Shown here piece by piece: positions 11,928 through 24,573 of a stretch of DNA of 64,000 bases. How positions within the stretch are numbered: the first letter of the stretch is position 1; the number at the start of each line of letters is the position of its first letter. Position numbers and translations under genes: made by a program. A model generated the notes under the pieces. It was not told where the DNA came from. It did not search any database and was given only the letters and a program-made list of their open reading frames with translations. Origin of the DNA: Paralvinella palmiformis (lineage: Eukaryota > Annelida > Polychaeta > Terebellida > Alvinellidae); NCBI GenBank assembly GCA_025642065.1, contig JAODUP010000349.1, positions 25,001-89,000 on the forward strand, given 5' to 3'.

Positions 11928-11948
11928 ATGGGCAACAAACAAGAAAAG
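11928..11948 (+). CDS. Gene A exon 1 (start codon)
   Basis: Seven codons, MGNKQEK, ending exactly at the donor gtaagc (phase 0). The ATG lies in a good context (G at -3, G at +4). The about 35 nt just upstream and the exon itself match gene B at 45465-45524, which supports this start. A 6.75-kb intron follows. Confidence 0.8.
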
Positions 11949-14900
11949 GTAAGCAACCAATTTTGTATTTAAAACTAACCGTTTTCGTTTGTTGCCATCG
12001 ATGAATATCATTTCGTCTGAAATAAAATTGCTTGCAAGCGAAATTTAGCCATTGGGCAATATTAATAAAATGTTGGATTCCAATAGCCTTGATCTTAGAA
12101 CGTTTCAAACACACTGATTACAATGGTTAATAGATAATGTTGCAGTTGTAATAGTTTAATTTTGTTGTTACAATATCACAACAATGACTCTGTATCTAAC
12201 TCGGCGTTCTTTGTTGTCTTAGAATGATGTTTTGTGTTTGGTTTCAATAGTACAGGTAGTAGTAGTTATTGTTCTAATCAAAGTAGTTGAAAGTCGATTT
12301 ATTTTTGCACTATGCTTTTATTGTACGTCGCAACATAATTGCACTGCTGTAATGTATCTTTACATGTACCAAGATAATTAAGCCTTTTTTATGTGGCTCT
12401 AGGCCCTGAATAAACAAAATAATAAATTATCAGTCGGGGCGCATAACTATAACTGTAAACAGTTATCAAATGCTATTACTAGTATCTTTATGTCTTCTGA
12501 CGATGGTTATGACAAGTATATAATTTAAATTTCTTCTTAAATGTATTTTTTAGAGTAAATATCATTAAACAATTCTGACAAGCTTTCGAACGCTTCAAAC
12601 TTCAGGTTATACGGCATATATCCCTGTAATGTGTACTCACAGGAAGATTACATTGTTTACTTAACATTATTATTATTATTAGTTAGTTAGTAGTAGTACT
12701 AGTAGTAGTAGTAGTAGGCAGTTACGGGAAATGTTCACCTTCGCGAAACGTCTTACGCATTTCATTGTTCCATTCAAACTCACTCACTGGAGCATTTAAA
12801 GCGCAGCTCATAGTCTGTGCCCTATACATCCACCACAGTGTTCAAATTTCAGCCTTCAGTGAAAGCAATTTTGTTAAAGCCAACAAGCCTCAATAAATTC
12901 TTGGTTCAACGAAACGTTGTGGATTATTTACATACCACGTTTGTTTTTATTACAAAAATAATGAGTCATTCAACGTCTAGAGAAAGGTAAACACATTTGT
13001 GACCAGTTAGTGGGGTAAATAATCAATAGAATGCTTGCTGTTTAAATTTTAATTGACTTTAACGTTTATATACATTGAAATACAGTGCAATGTTCAATGC
13101 AAATATGTCGCCTCCTTTCTGGCAACAAAAGGATCAATAAAATCGGTTGATGTTACTCTGTGTGAACAGTTTAAAAAGAGGCTTCTCATGCAAACAAGTT
13201 TGACGTTTATGGTCAACGTTCGTGAACGGAAAGAGTGATAGCTAAGCCGAAATATAGACGGACAGATGTTTAACATGGCTAGAGGTCATTTAGAGGACGA
13301 ACCAACCCTTGACACCAAATACTTCTCAACATCCACTTGGTGTACATAGGTGCTGCCCAAGAAGGTTAACATGTAAAAATGAGGTATCAAAAACGAGAGC
13401 AATATATGACTTTTGGCTGTCATTAATAGGCGTAGCCAGACTGAGTCAACCATATACCCATTTAGGCCTGAATCCAGGGACTGGTTTATGGCTGAGTCAA
13501 CCAGGTACTCGTTTATGGCATGATCAAACAGGTGGTCCTTTGTGGCTGATGAAATAGGTACTCGTTCAGGGCTGAGTCAACCAGGTAGGCCTTTATGGCT
13601 GCGTCAACCAAGTACTCGTTTGTAGCTGAATCAAACAGGTAGTCCTTTGTGGCCGAGTTAAGCAAGTCCTCATTTATGGCTCAGTCAAGTAGGTGCTAGT
13701 TCATAGCTAAGCCAATCAGGTACCGTGAATGGAAAATTCCGCAAGGTAATTCTTAATGACTGAGTCAAACAGGTAGTCATTTATGACTGACTCAACCAAG
13801 TATAAGTGAGTGAGTGAGTGAGTAGGTGTGTGGGTGGGTGTGTGGGTGGACGGCTGGGTGGTTGAGTGAGTGAATGATGATGATGATGATGATTGATGTT
13901 TTACGGCCACTTTTGTGCACAAGGTAGGCTATATGAGGCCGAGCGACTTCCAAATGTAATGAGACAAAGTGAAAGACGAAACAACCTTCAGATATGCCCA
14001 CGACGGGATTCGAACACGGGTGGTAGTGATCTGTGGTCCAGCAAGCTACGGCTAGACCACGGAGGCGCCCTGAGTGAGTGAGTGAGTGAGTGAGTGCATT
14101 ATTTAGCCACTCTGCTGGCCGACTTCCGCCAAAGGTAGCTACGTTTTACTGATGGATGACGTACCCCACAAATCAACGCAGCACTGAGTTCGGATCCGTT
14201 GTTCAGAGAGCGAACAACGCCATTCTTTAATTAATGCCATAATGATACAGTTTCTATATTTAAAAGCATTAACATTTGACAGTTTTAAGCCTATGTCTGG
14301 TTCTATTGGAGAACCCGGATACAGTGACAGAATAGAGTAACACGACACACCAGAGTGGGCACTGCCGACTCTCAATCTTCTATTATATTTCGGGTCTATT
14401 CCCAGCCACTTTATAAAAACATATTCGTAATAGCCTGCGTATAACCTGAATGTTTATGTTATGTAAAAAAAATTATATATCATTCTTCGTCAGAAATCCG
14501 AATGACATTTTGTAAACATTTCCAACGTTTGCTATTTTCTGTCGTTCAAAAACTGGGTCAGTATTTATTAAAGTCGTTCGCTTTCCGTTGGTGCGTGGAA
14601 TAGTCTGTGAACGATGGGCAAGACTAACGGGTCCATATCTACATAAAACACCTCCTGGCTATGTTTGTCTTCAATTGACAACAGGTTCAGCTAAGATGTA
14701 GATAGAGCGTTGAACCTATCGACAAGACCATTCGTGAAGAAGTTCGCTCTTTATCTCATTTTCAAATGATTCTAAAATCATTAGCATTATTAAAAACTCT
14801 GTCACGTATATCTTTTAAGTTATATATACATTAAGCGTTTGTGTCAGTAGAAACGTCTTAATCAGTTTGTGTTTACACTTATCACTTTCAGCTGGCCACT

Positions 14901-15406
14901 ATGCGGTTAATTAATTAAACACCAAAATATGCACGCATGCTCAACTTAGGCACGCATAGAGTGGTAACGTTACCCACATAATCGAGCAAACCCATATCGA
15001 AATGCACACGTGTTGATGGGTTCAGCACACAAATTGCGCGGAGGAAACGAGCAGCGATGAATATTCATCAGGTTGCCTCATATTGCACCTGATTGTTGCT
15101 CCGTATCTGAATTTCAGCGATCGCGCAATTAGTATAACCACATATTGTAATGTCTTTAGCGTTTAATAAAAACATTTTAAACATATATCATCAATTGACT
15201 AGAATTCATAAGGAATTGTATATATCCGAGTCAGCTGAAAATATACAAATAATCACTTAAAAAACTCACAAAGGAGAATTCTGAAATAGGACGTCTCCAA
15301 ATAATTTACCGTTATCTGAATATTAGAAAGTAAGATCTGTTCTAGCTGTAGCTAATAAGCTGTTTGTTCTATTGCGATGTATCATGCCTGGGAACGAATG
15401 AAACAA

Positions 15407-15468
<62 letters not shown>

Positions 15469-16043
15469 AAATTTATTCATACTACACCACGACTATCAAA
15501 TATCAAATTAATATCAAATATCAAATTATTGGGTATTCGACTTGAAAATAATGTTTCAAACAAGATTCGTTTCTTCTTATAGCCTTAGTAGTAGAAAATC
15601 AGGAAGAAATGACCCCACCCCCTCCCTCCAACAACAACAACACTGCATTTTAAGCTGCAAAGAAACCATCTAATGAGAAGTTAAGCCTTTCTTACCTGAA
15701 TAGCTAAGCATAAGTGAGATGAGCGGAGCTAAATCTTTTATTATACATTGATCTGGTGACTGTAACTTGATGGGAATTATGTCAGAATGTCTAGTCGAAA
15801 ACTACTCGCAAATGCCATTAATCAATCCCAGAAATACGTTTATTGGGTTCTAGACAGGTAATCGTGAGATTAATTGTATTCTGTAGTATGTCTACTGGTT
15901 ACAAGCATCAAAAACGATGTATACTTATCGCTTTTACTGGAGCACAAGAACAAGAGCTTTCCTAAACCAGACGTTATGTTGTAGATTTATTTGGTTTACA
16001 ATTTTAAAAATATTACGTGGTAATGAAAGAAGTATTGAATACA

Positions 16044-16123
<80 letters not shown>

Positions 16124-18653
16124 TTTATTGTTTAGCTGAAGTCAATTCCTAAATATTAACTTTATTTTGTTCGTTTGCTTAAGGCGATAGCTTACCACAT
16201 ACAGAAGGCAAGCCAAGAAAACAATAGATATATTCAAATAAACTCACGTGTAAACAAAGACAATTCCGGAAATGAGAAGGTGCCAAGACACCACCACCAA
16301 CACCAACAACAACAACAACAACAACAACAACTAGTAGATAACAAAATATACCTAAATTATGTCGAAAAGGTTATCGAGAACTTGTTCTATATTTAACGTC
16401 TTCTCGTAACGGCGGCCATTTTGTTTTGATTTGTAACGTATGGTAGCCTAACATTAGTCGTTTGAGATACTAGATATGATACAATGAGATGATGAGATAA
16501 CAGATAACATCAATACAGAATGGTAAACTGTTGATGGATCGAGTAGTTATGACGGACTCTTCAATTATTAACGTTAATGGGGACAAAAGGTTGTATTTGC
16601 TACATGTTGCAGCTGGAGGGGGGGGGTAGGTAGCCATATTCGATTAATTCTAACCTTGAAATCGGAGAATTGGGATGCAGGTGTGTGAGAGCAATTTATG
16701 TTTACACAGTATCCACTTTTGTGGAATTTTTCAATTCTATGCTCTCCCAAACTCCCTGCAGAATATTTAGTATCTTTTCGACAGTAATAGGCGCAGAACG
16801 CACTATAGCGGCATATCATATAGCCGTCCGATCAGCGCTTCGAACCGAGGAACTTCAGCTTTTCTCGTGCACGGCCTTAGCCACAAGGCCGCTAACACCG
16901 AATGATTCTAATCCGAGGCTAACGTTTTAAAGTTACTACCAGCACACAAATGTTATATCTACGAATTAGTTACAAGACAAGACTGACGGCAATATTGACA
17001 TAAAACAGCAAACTGTGTCACAGCACTCGAGCTATCAAACAAATAACAGAACCACAAACTCCGGTACAGTAGCGGGCTAAAAACGGTCCAATTCTACACA
17101 CACGCGCGCGCACGCACGCACGCAGGCGCACCCTCACAATAAATGTGTCGGTGTGTAAGAAGAAGTATACACACTAACACATGCTCGCCCACATACACAC
17201 ACATGCGTGCGTGCGCGCGCACGCCCAGTCCATTTGTATTTCCTCCATTCTATTAGTTTTAACGTACATAACATTTAACCGGATTTTAATAAAACTTGAT
17301 CAAGATACACACTTAATACAAGAGAAAAATGTAAACAAAGAAATGCACCCTTCACTTGGTCGTCTTTTAAAAGTTACTACCTTAGCCACGTAACCCACTT
17401 TATTTTCTATACACGAAAGAGTTTTGCTAAAATTGTTATATAGAACATGAGGACAGCGCCGGTCCCGTCAAAAAACTAGGTTTGTTTTGTATAGTGACGC
17501 CTCCTAATTTAAAAAAATATTTTTGCCTAGAGCTTACATATATGACCGACTCACACACACACAACCACACACACACACAAACACACACACGGGTGTGCCT
17601 GGGTGCGAGCATACAAACTGAGATCTATTTCTGTTCCGATAGGTCTGTGTATGTAAATTGGCATGTGTGTGTCAGACTGTATGCGTGCTTGCCTCCTGTC
17701 TGTCTGTATGTCTGTCTGTTTGTCTGTCTATCTATTTGTCTGTATATTTCTCTGTCTTTCTGTCAGTCCGATAATCCATCTGTCCATAACCAGGTAAAGA
17801 AACCGCAAATTCTTAATTCTAAAATCTCTGAAACCATATTTTCTCACTTTTTAAAAACCATTACCAAGAAGTAAATCTCTAATTCCTAGGTCTGCCACCA
17901 GGCTGCGCCACTCTCCAGAAATGTTTGGATAAGAAAGGGTTGGATTGTTGCTAAACCATTATGAATAATAGTATTGGGTTATGCTGTATAAATAACAATA
18001 CGCTTATATTTGGGCTTCGTCCAGTGATCCCGCTGGAATATCAACATAAAATACAAAATAAACAGCTTCCAGACAGGACGCCAACATAACACTTCTATTC
18101 ATCTGAAGTATAGTGCCAAGCCAAAATAACCCCAATATTGCCATTTGAATAATCTGTGCCAGTCAGCACTCAAGAATGGAACCAAAGAACAACATGGTCA
18201 TGAAGGGGAAAGTTTTACTTGAATGTTTTATTATTTTACGGCCACTTTTTGTGTGCATGTTGTTGTGCTAAATAGACCGAGAGATTTCCAACGCTACTGA
18301 TGCCAATTGAAAGGTGAAACATCCTTCAGGCATGCCAATGCCGAGGTTTGAACTCAGGTGGTTGAGATCTATAATAAACTGGAGGAATATTGTTACTATT
18401 TATTAGCAACAGCAAATGTCAACAGCTACATCAGTAGCAGCATCATCTATCCATAAATAAACAAGAATGTGTCCAAAAAAGTCCTTTCCTTGCCAATAAC
18501 AAAAACATTAGCCAAAATAGTGTATGTTATCCCGAGGTACTGGTGGGGACGTAATTTAAAACAAGTAATAAATTATTAAAAGTTAAATAAAGTGATAAAT
18601 AACATCAAAGAGACGGCATGTTTAGCAATATTAATATACCTTACACTAATTGA

Positions 18654-18698
<45 letters not shown>

Positions 18699-19228
18699 AG
18701 AAGTCCAAGCAAGAAGAGGTAGAGGACAATGAAGTGTCAGGAGATGATAGAGGGAAGTGGGCCAATCCTATGGAATTTATCTTATCTTGTCTTGGTTATG
18801 CCGTCGGTCTTGGTAATGTGTGGAGATTTCCGTATCTTTGTTATACAAATGGCGGAGGTTAGTACCGACAGGTGGCAGCATTAGCTAAATGTCATATACA
18901 TTTATACCATTTCAATCAGATTTATTTATTAATTTATTGTCATCAAAAGTATCTATATACCTTTTTATACTATATCTAGGAGCATTCCTCATTCCCTATG
19001 CCATCATGTTGACATTTGTCGGCTTGCCAGTGTTCTTTATAGAGCTAAGTGTAGGTCAATATTGTGGAGGTGGACCTCTAACTGTATTTGATGCTTCACC
19101 GTTATTTAGAGGTAATTTGGGCGATAATGTGAGCCAGTTACTGTAAGATCTTTATGAGGTACATTGGCTTATGCATATAGCTTTATTATATTATATGAAT
19201 TTACAGTGTGATGCTTAAAATTGACACA

Positions 19229-19260
<32 letters not shown>

Positions 19261-19265
19261 TACCA

Positions 19266-19300
<35 letters not shown>

Positions 19301-21027
19301 AAGATGCTTCTATATGTACCTCGCTGGTATTTTAAAACATTATCATGATAAAGACATATTTTATTTCATCTTCTAGGAGTTGGACTTGGGATGGTGATTA
19401 TCTCTTTTGTTGGATCAATTTATTACAATATGATTATCGGATGGTCACTTTATTACATGTTTGTTTCGTGGGCCAAGGTTCTTCCGTGGGCTAGCTGTGA
19501 CCACGAATATAACACAGAAAGTATGTATACATGTTTGTATATATGTGTGTATATGTATATGTGTATATTTTAGTAGTATGAAAAAAGTAACGGTACAGAG
19601 AATTAATAAATGTGAATAAGCATCTGGATGATTTAGTAGTCAACTGAATCTTGAACAGCGACTCTTCATACTGAGATGTATAATATCTCACCAATCCTCG
19701 TATACGTATGTGTGGGATTATTATTATTGTTGTTGATATTATTAATTGTATTACTTATATATAAATAAGACTCAAGAAACTGGATTCTTCTTAACCACAG
19801 AATGCTACTCTAGAAAAGAAGAGATCCAATATTGTACAGGTGATGATTCAACAGCTGTTTGGTATAACAACATTTGTTATAACAGCACATATCTCTCTCA
19901 GTGGGACGTCACATATCCGTGTAACGGGTCGGACCCAAACAGTGAAACGTGCCTATCTAACACCGTGAAAGAGGGTCTTAAGAATCTTACAGCGAAGAGA
20001 GTTGGAGCCAGTGAGGAGTATTTTAAGTAAGTTGAACGCACTGTAAATCTGTCTCTAAGGGGCAATAATTTACTCTTGCAGTTTAGACATTGTTGGCAAC
20101 AATGATCATATTGTAATGGTGTGCTACGTGTCGTAGTGTTTATGACAACCTACAAATGCATCGTTCATTCTTAATGCTTATGTTGGTGTCAAATTTATGC
20201 TGGAATGGCGGATCGTGGATAATGTGATCGATAGAAACAATCTATTCCCCTGGATTATTAAATCCGTCTACCGTCGAATAGATTCTGGCATGTTTACTCT
20301 ATTTAGATATGTCATCGGGTAATCGTTATGGCATCGTTTATAGCTTCGGCATGCTGGACCGGCTGGAGACGATGGATGAGGCAGGCGAGATGAAGTGGCA
20401 GTTGGTGCTCATCCTTCTCTTGGCCTGGGTCCTTTGTTACGTCTGTATAATCAAGGGCATCAAATCTTCGGGCAAGGTGAGCAGTCCGGCAATCGATTGA
20501 ACATCGGAACAATAAAGCTATCTAATAACTTAGAGTGTGATGTCTCATTCGGAATGTGTTTATCTCGTAGATTGTTTACTTCACGGCCACCTTTCCTTAT
20601 GTGGTCATCATTATCCTCATCGTTAGAGGAGCGCTGCTAGAGGGCTCTCTGGAAGGCATCAAGTTCTATATAATCCCGAAATGGGAACAGCTCACGAAGC
20701 CGAAGGTATTCGACCCAGTTGGATTGTTACCCTAATAATAATAATAATAATAATAATAAGTTTGTTTCTCTGTGAGTTTATAAACATTTTGAACTCTCTC
20801 TATTTCTAGGTTTGGGTTGATGCAGCTGGACAGATCTTTTTCTCACTCAGTGTAGGTATGGGCGGCTTGATGACGTTCGCTAGCTATAATAAGTTCCACA
20901 ACAATGTCTTACAGGTAAGACAAAGACGAGGCATTGAAATTGGTCGATATTTACTTTTCTTTATCCAAACAAATACTGAACTATATCAGCGTCGTGGGGT
21001 AATTGGCTATTATTTAAATATAGGTAA

Positions 21028-21090
<63 letters not shown>

Positions 21091-22955
21091 AGGCTATCTT
21101 TGTTGTTAGTGTTTCCTATAAACAAATATGTTTCGTTGTTTTTAAAGAAGATGTATCCTTTCCTTATTTCAGAGATACACTGATAGTTTCCATTGGCAAC
21201 TGTTTGACAAGTTTCATCGCCGGCTTCGCCATCTTTTCTATCCTGGGACATTTGGCGTTTATTCTCGACAGAGACGTGGCCGACGTCGCTCGATCAGGTA
21301 ACTAATTATATAATTATAATCGAATCAGCGTCTAACCTGTGTTATTTCATGGCGTATTCGGTAAAGGAAGATGACCGGCCTTTCACCCGCTATCCCTAGA
21401 TAACGATCGTGGATCGGATAACGTAGAACACGTGGTCGGTGTTATCCCCGATGAACGTCTTCAGTACTAATTAGGTACCCACCGGAATTCCTACTGGGTC
21501 GCCATATTCAGACCGCCAAAAATACCGAAACTTTGTTCTGGCTGTTCTCGGAATGACAGCGGGGATAATCACGTTCTTCCCATCTGCACATGAGAGCGGA
21601 TTCTATACGTGCTGAGAACACGGGGTAAATTTGGCATCAGTCAAGAGTGTTGAAGAATAATGGACCTTCCATACAAATCGGCGTTATTTTGAAATATTTC
21701 GAGGAGATCGCAATACCTTTTACTTCGTGAAAATCATAAATATCCGCAAAGTTTGCTTTGTACGTATGGCATGGCAATTTCTATGTATACACATACATGC
21801 ATATATATATCAATTATTTCTTCAATCAAAGACTACTTTTTATAGCTTGGGTATTGACTGCAGGCTGTCGCTTACTACATATTGGTTAAAGATATTAATA
21901 GAAAATGTATGGATCTTTTTTGAATAAAGGGAGAATAACGTCTGGGGTGGTGGTCTTTCTGATGAGGAGGGTGGCACTGTCTTGGTGAGTCCAGATGTGT
22001 TGCTGGAGGGATAGTTGGTCCTTTAGGGTGAGCTGAGCAGTCGATTAGATAATGTATTGGGTTGAAGACTTACTCGCTGGCAGTGTGAGCATATGGTATT
22101 ATGATGGGTATTCGCTAAGTTCTTGGTAAAAACCCAAAGACGTTGCCGGCGGAGCTGGGTCCATTATCCAATGCAAACTGTTTTAATGCTGAAGCAATAA
22201 TCAAGAAAGATTGTGCCTTTGTGTTTTTGGAGATGTACCTGGATGCTTCCCTTAGTTCAGTGAGTTTTGTATGGCTGTCATGGTTCGGTCTGTCTAGTTC
22301 AAACATATTTTTGTAGAACCTTTGCAATCTGTCATGACGATGTGAATGGACAAAATCAATAATCACATATTTTATAATCCAATGGATGATTATTATTACT
22401 GTAACATTGGTATTTATGCATGATATCTTGTATTTAAAGTGAACTGTTTTATTTTCTGAATCAGCCATTTGTGCAATGTTTACTATATGTGGTAATACTC
22501 TAAAGTAAGAACATTTTTTTATTTAATAATATACAGGTGATACATATATGGTTGGTTCCCAGGTACAAGTAAAAATAATATTTCCAAAACTCTATATTAA
22601 ATGTTTTTTAAATCTTCATTCAAATCAATTTACATTCAGCTAAAAGTTTAATTTTAAAACATTAATCTGGAAAGATCGGTCCACTCAATCATTGGGTTAT
22701 ATCCTGATAAATATTGTGTTAAATCCTTTGAAAAGACAATCATTCAGCTGAAATACTAGTTTTAGTCTCCGTATAATATGAAATAATTATTTATCATTAG
22801 TGAAATGTTGACATCACATATTAACAGTGGGCGCCATAGCTGTTTCTAACCTGAGACTGTAGTTGGTAACCGACGCAACGCATTTCGCCTGGATTGGCCT
22901 ATAACACCAGTTAGCCACCATAAAGTGCTGCCACCAGGCGAATGTATGATTCTTG

Positions 22956-23000
<45 letters not shown>

Positions 23001-23739
23001 TTGTCTTTGTGCTTGCGTTTAAGCAGTGTTTAATAAAGCACTGGCACAGAGACTATCGAATTGACTATTGATCAGGGTACTAATCTCCGATTTTGCATGC
23101 TCAGTCATGTGTAACTGTCTCACCAGTCTCAATGCGTGTCGGCTTATTAGTTGGATTTCTGTTTTGATTTACATGTAATAGAACATTCGAGTTTTCAATC
23201 AGCCTCTATTGTTGTCACTTTGTAAACACACTGCTTGTGGTGCGATTTCCTTGCGATCAACACATATGCGTTTTATTATTTAGCTACATATATATGTGTT
23301 CTGTTTTAATCATATCTAACGTGTCAGATTAATATTTCCGGAATCGTACCCTTGCTCTGTTTGTGAGTCGGACCTATGGTTAAAACAATATTACGGACGT
23401 TCCGAGCACATCTCATTGAAATAGCATTTTATCAGCTTAAGTTATCACGCCAGCATTGTCTGTTAAAGTTTTCTACCCCGCATCAGTAGTTCCTTTGACT
23501 CTCGCTAGATGGTGAGGGTTTATTTATATCTTTGTCATTATTTCCAGGTTCTGGTCTGGCGTTTGTTGCTTATCCTGAAGTCGTATTATGGTTGGAACCT
23601 CCTCAACTTTGGTCAACATTGTTCTTCTTCATGCTGCTTACTTTAGGCTTGGACAGCCAGGTAAATATAGATGGCAAAAATATAGGGGGAAGGATGATGA
23701 CCACCACCATCATCATCATCATCATCATAATCATCACGG

Positions 23740-23770
<31 letters not shown>

Positions 23771-24396
23771 GATGTTGTTAATGTTTATTATGATGATGAC
23801 GACTTGTTATTGTTGCTGATGATGATAATGACGACGACGAACGATAGTGATGATGCAATGACGATGACGATGATGACGATGATGATGGTGATGATGATAC
23901 CAATGATGACGACCATGTTTATTATGACGATGTTAAAGATGATAATGATGATGATGATGATGACTACGACGATTATGACGATGATGACGACCATGATGAT
24001 GATGATGATGATGACGACAACGATGATGATCATAATGGCGATGACAATTGACGATGACGATGATGATGATGATGATGATGATATGGCGATTATGATGATG
24101 ATGATTATGATGATGATGATTATGACGATGATGATGATGATGACGATGATGACGATATGATGATGATGACGATACGATGATGACAATGATGATGGTAATG
24201 ATGATGCCAATGATGACGACCATGTTTATGATGACGATGTTAAAGATGATACTGATGATGATGATGATGACTACGACGATGATGACGATGATGACAACCA
24301 TGATGATGATGATGATGATGATGATAAAACGACGACGACGATGATCATAATGATGATCATACTGGCGATACGATGACGATGATGATGACGACGACT

Positions 24397-24427
<31 letters not shown>

Positions 24428-24541
24428 CGCCGAATATGACGATTATGATATAATGATTACAGGTTTTCACTACAGTTATATCGTACATGTAGCAGCTACT
24501 TACAATTATTTGGAGCCGGGATTAACGTTTAACATAAGATG

Positions 24542-24573
<32 letters not shown>

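Larger units (their letters stand above)
11949..18700 (+). other. Gene A intron 1
   Basis: 6.75 kb. Holds a 27-bp minisatellite (13441-13800), S1 SINEs (13875, 18225), a repeat shared with gene B (14745-15190), possible SINE debris at about 16700-16900 and several microsatellites. No exon recognised inside. Confidence 0.6.

Noticed and set aside
13441..13800. CRISPR-like array of short repeats
   Set aside because: Units are contiguous without spacers and the genome is eukaryotic.
19746..19800. Upstream extension of exon 5 reading [11 protein letters not shown]
   Set aside because: Phase does not fit exon 4; the acceptor at 19799-19800 gives the correct phase in both genes.
20309..20343. Upstream start of exon 6 reading [11 protein letters not shown]
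   Set aside because: Not conserved in gene B, and the acceptor at 20342-20343 restores phase and the family spacing.
22115..22468. 117-codon minus-strand frame in gene A intron 9
   Set aside because: No recognised domain and antisense to an intron; possible TE debris but unsupported.
23588..24301. Long open frames of Met/Asp or Ile/His runs
   Set aside because: They are translations of the GAT array inside intron 10, bounded by clean splice sites of gene A.
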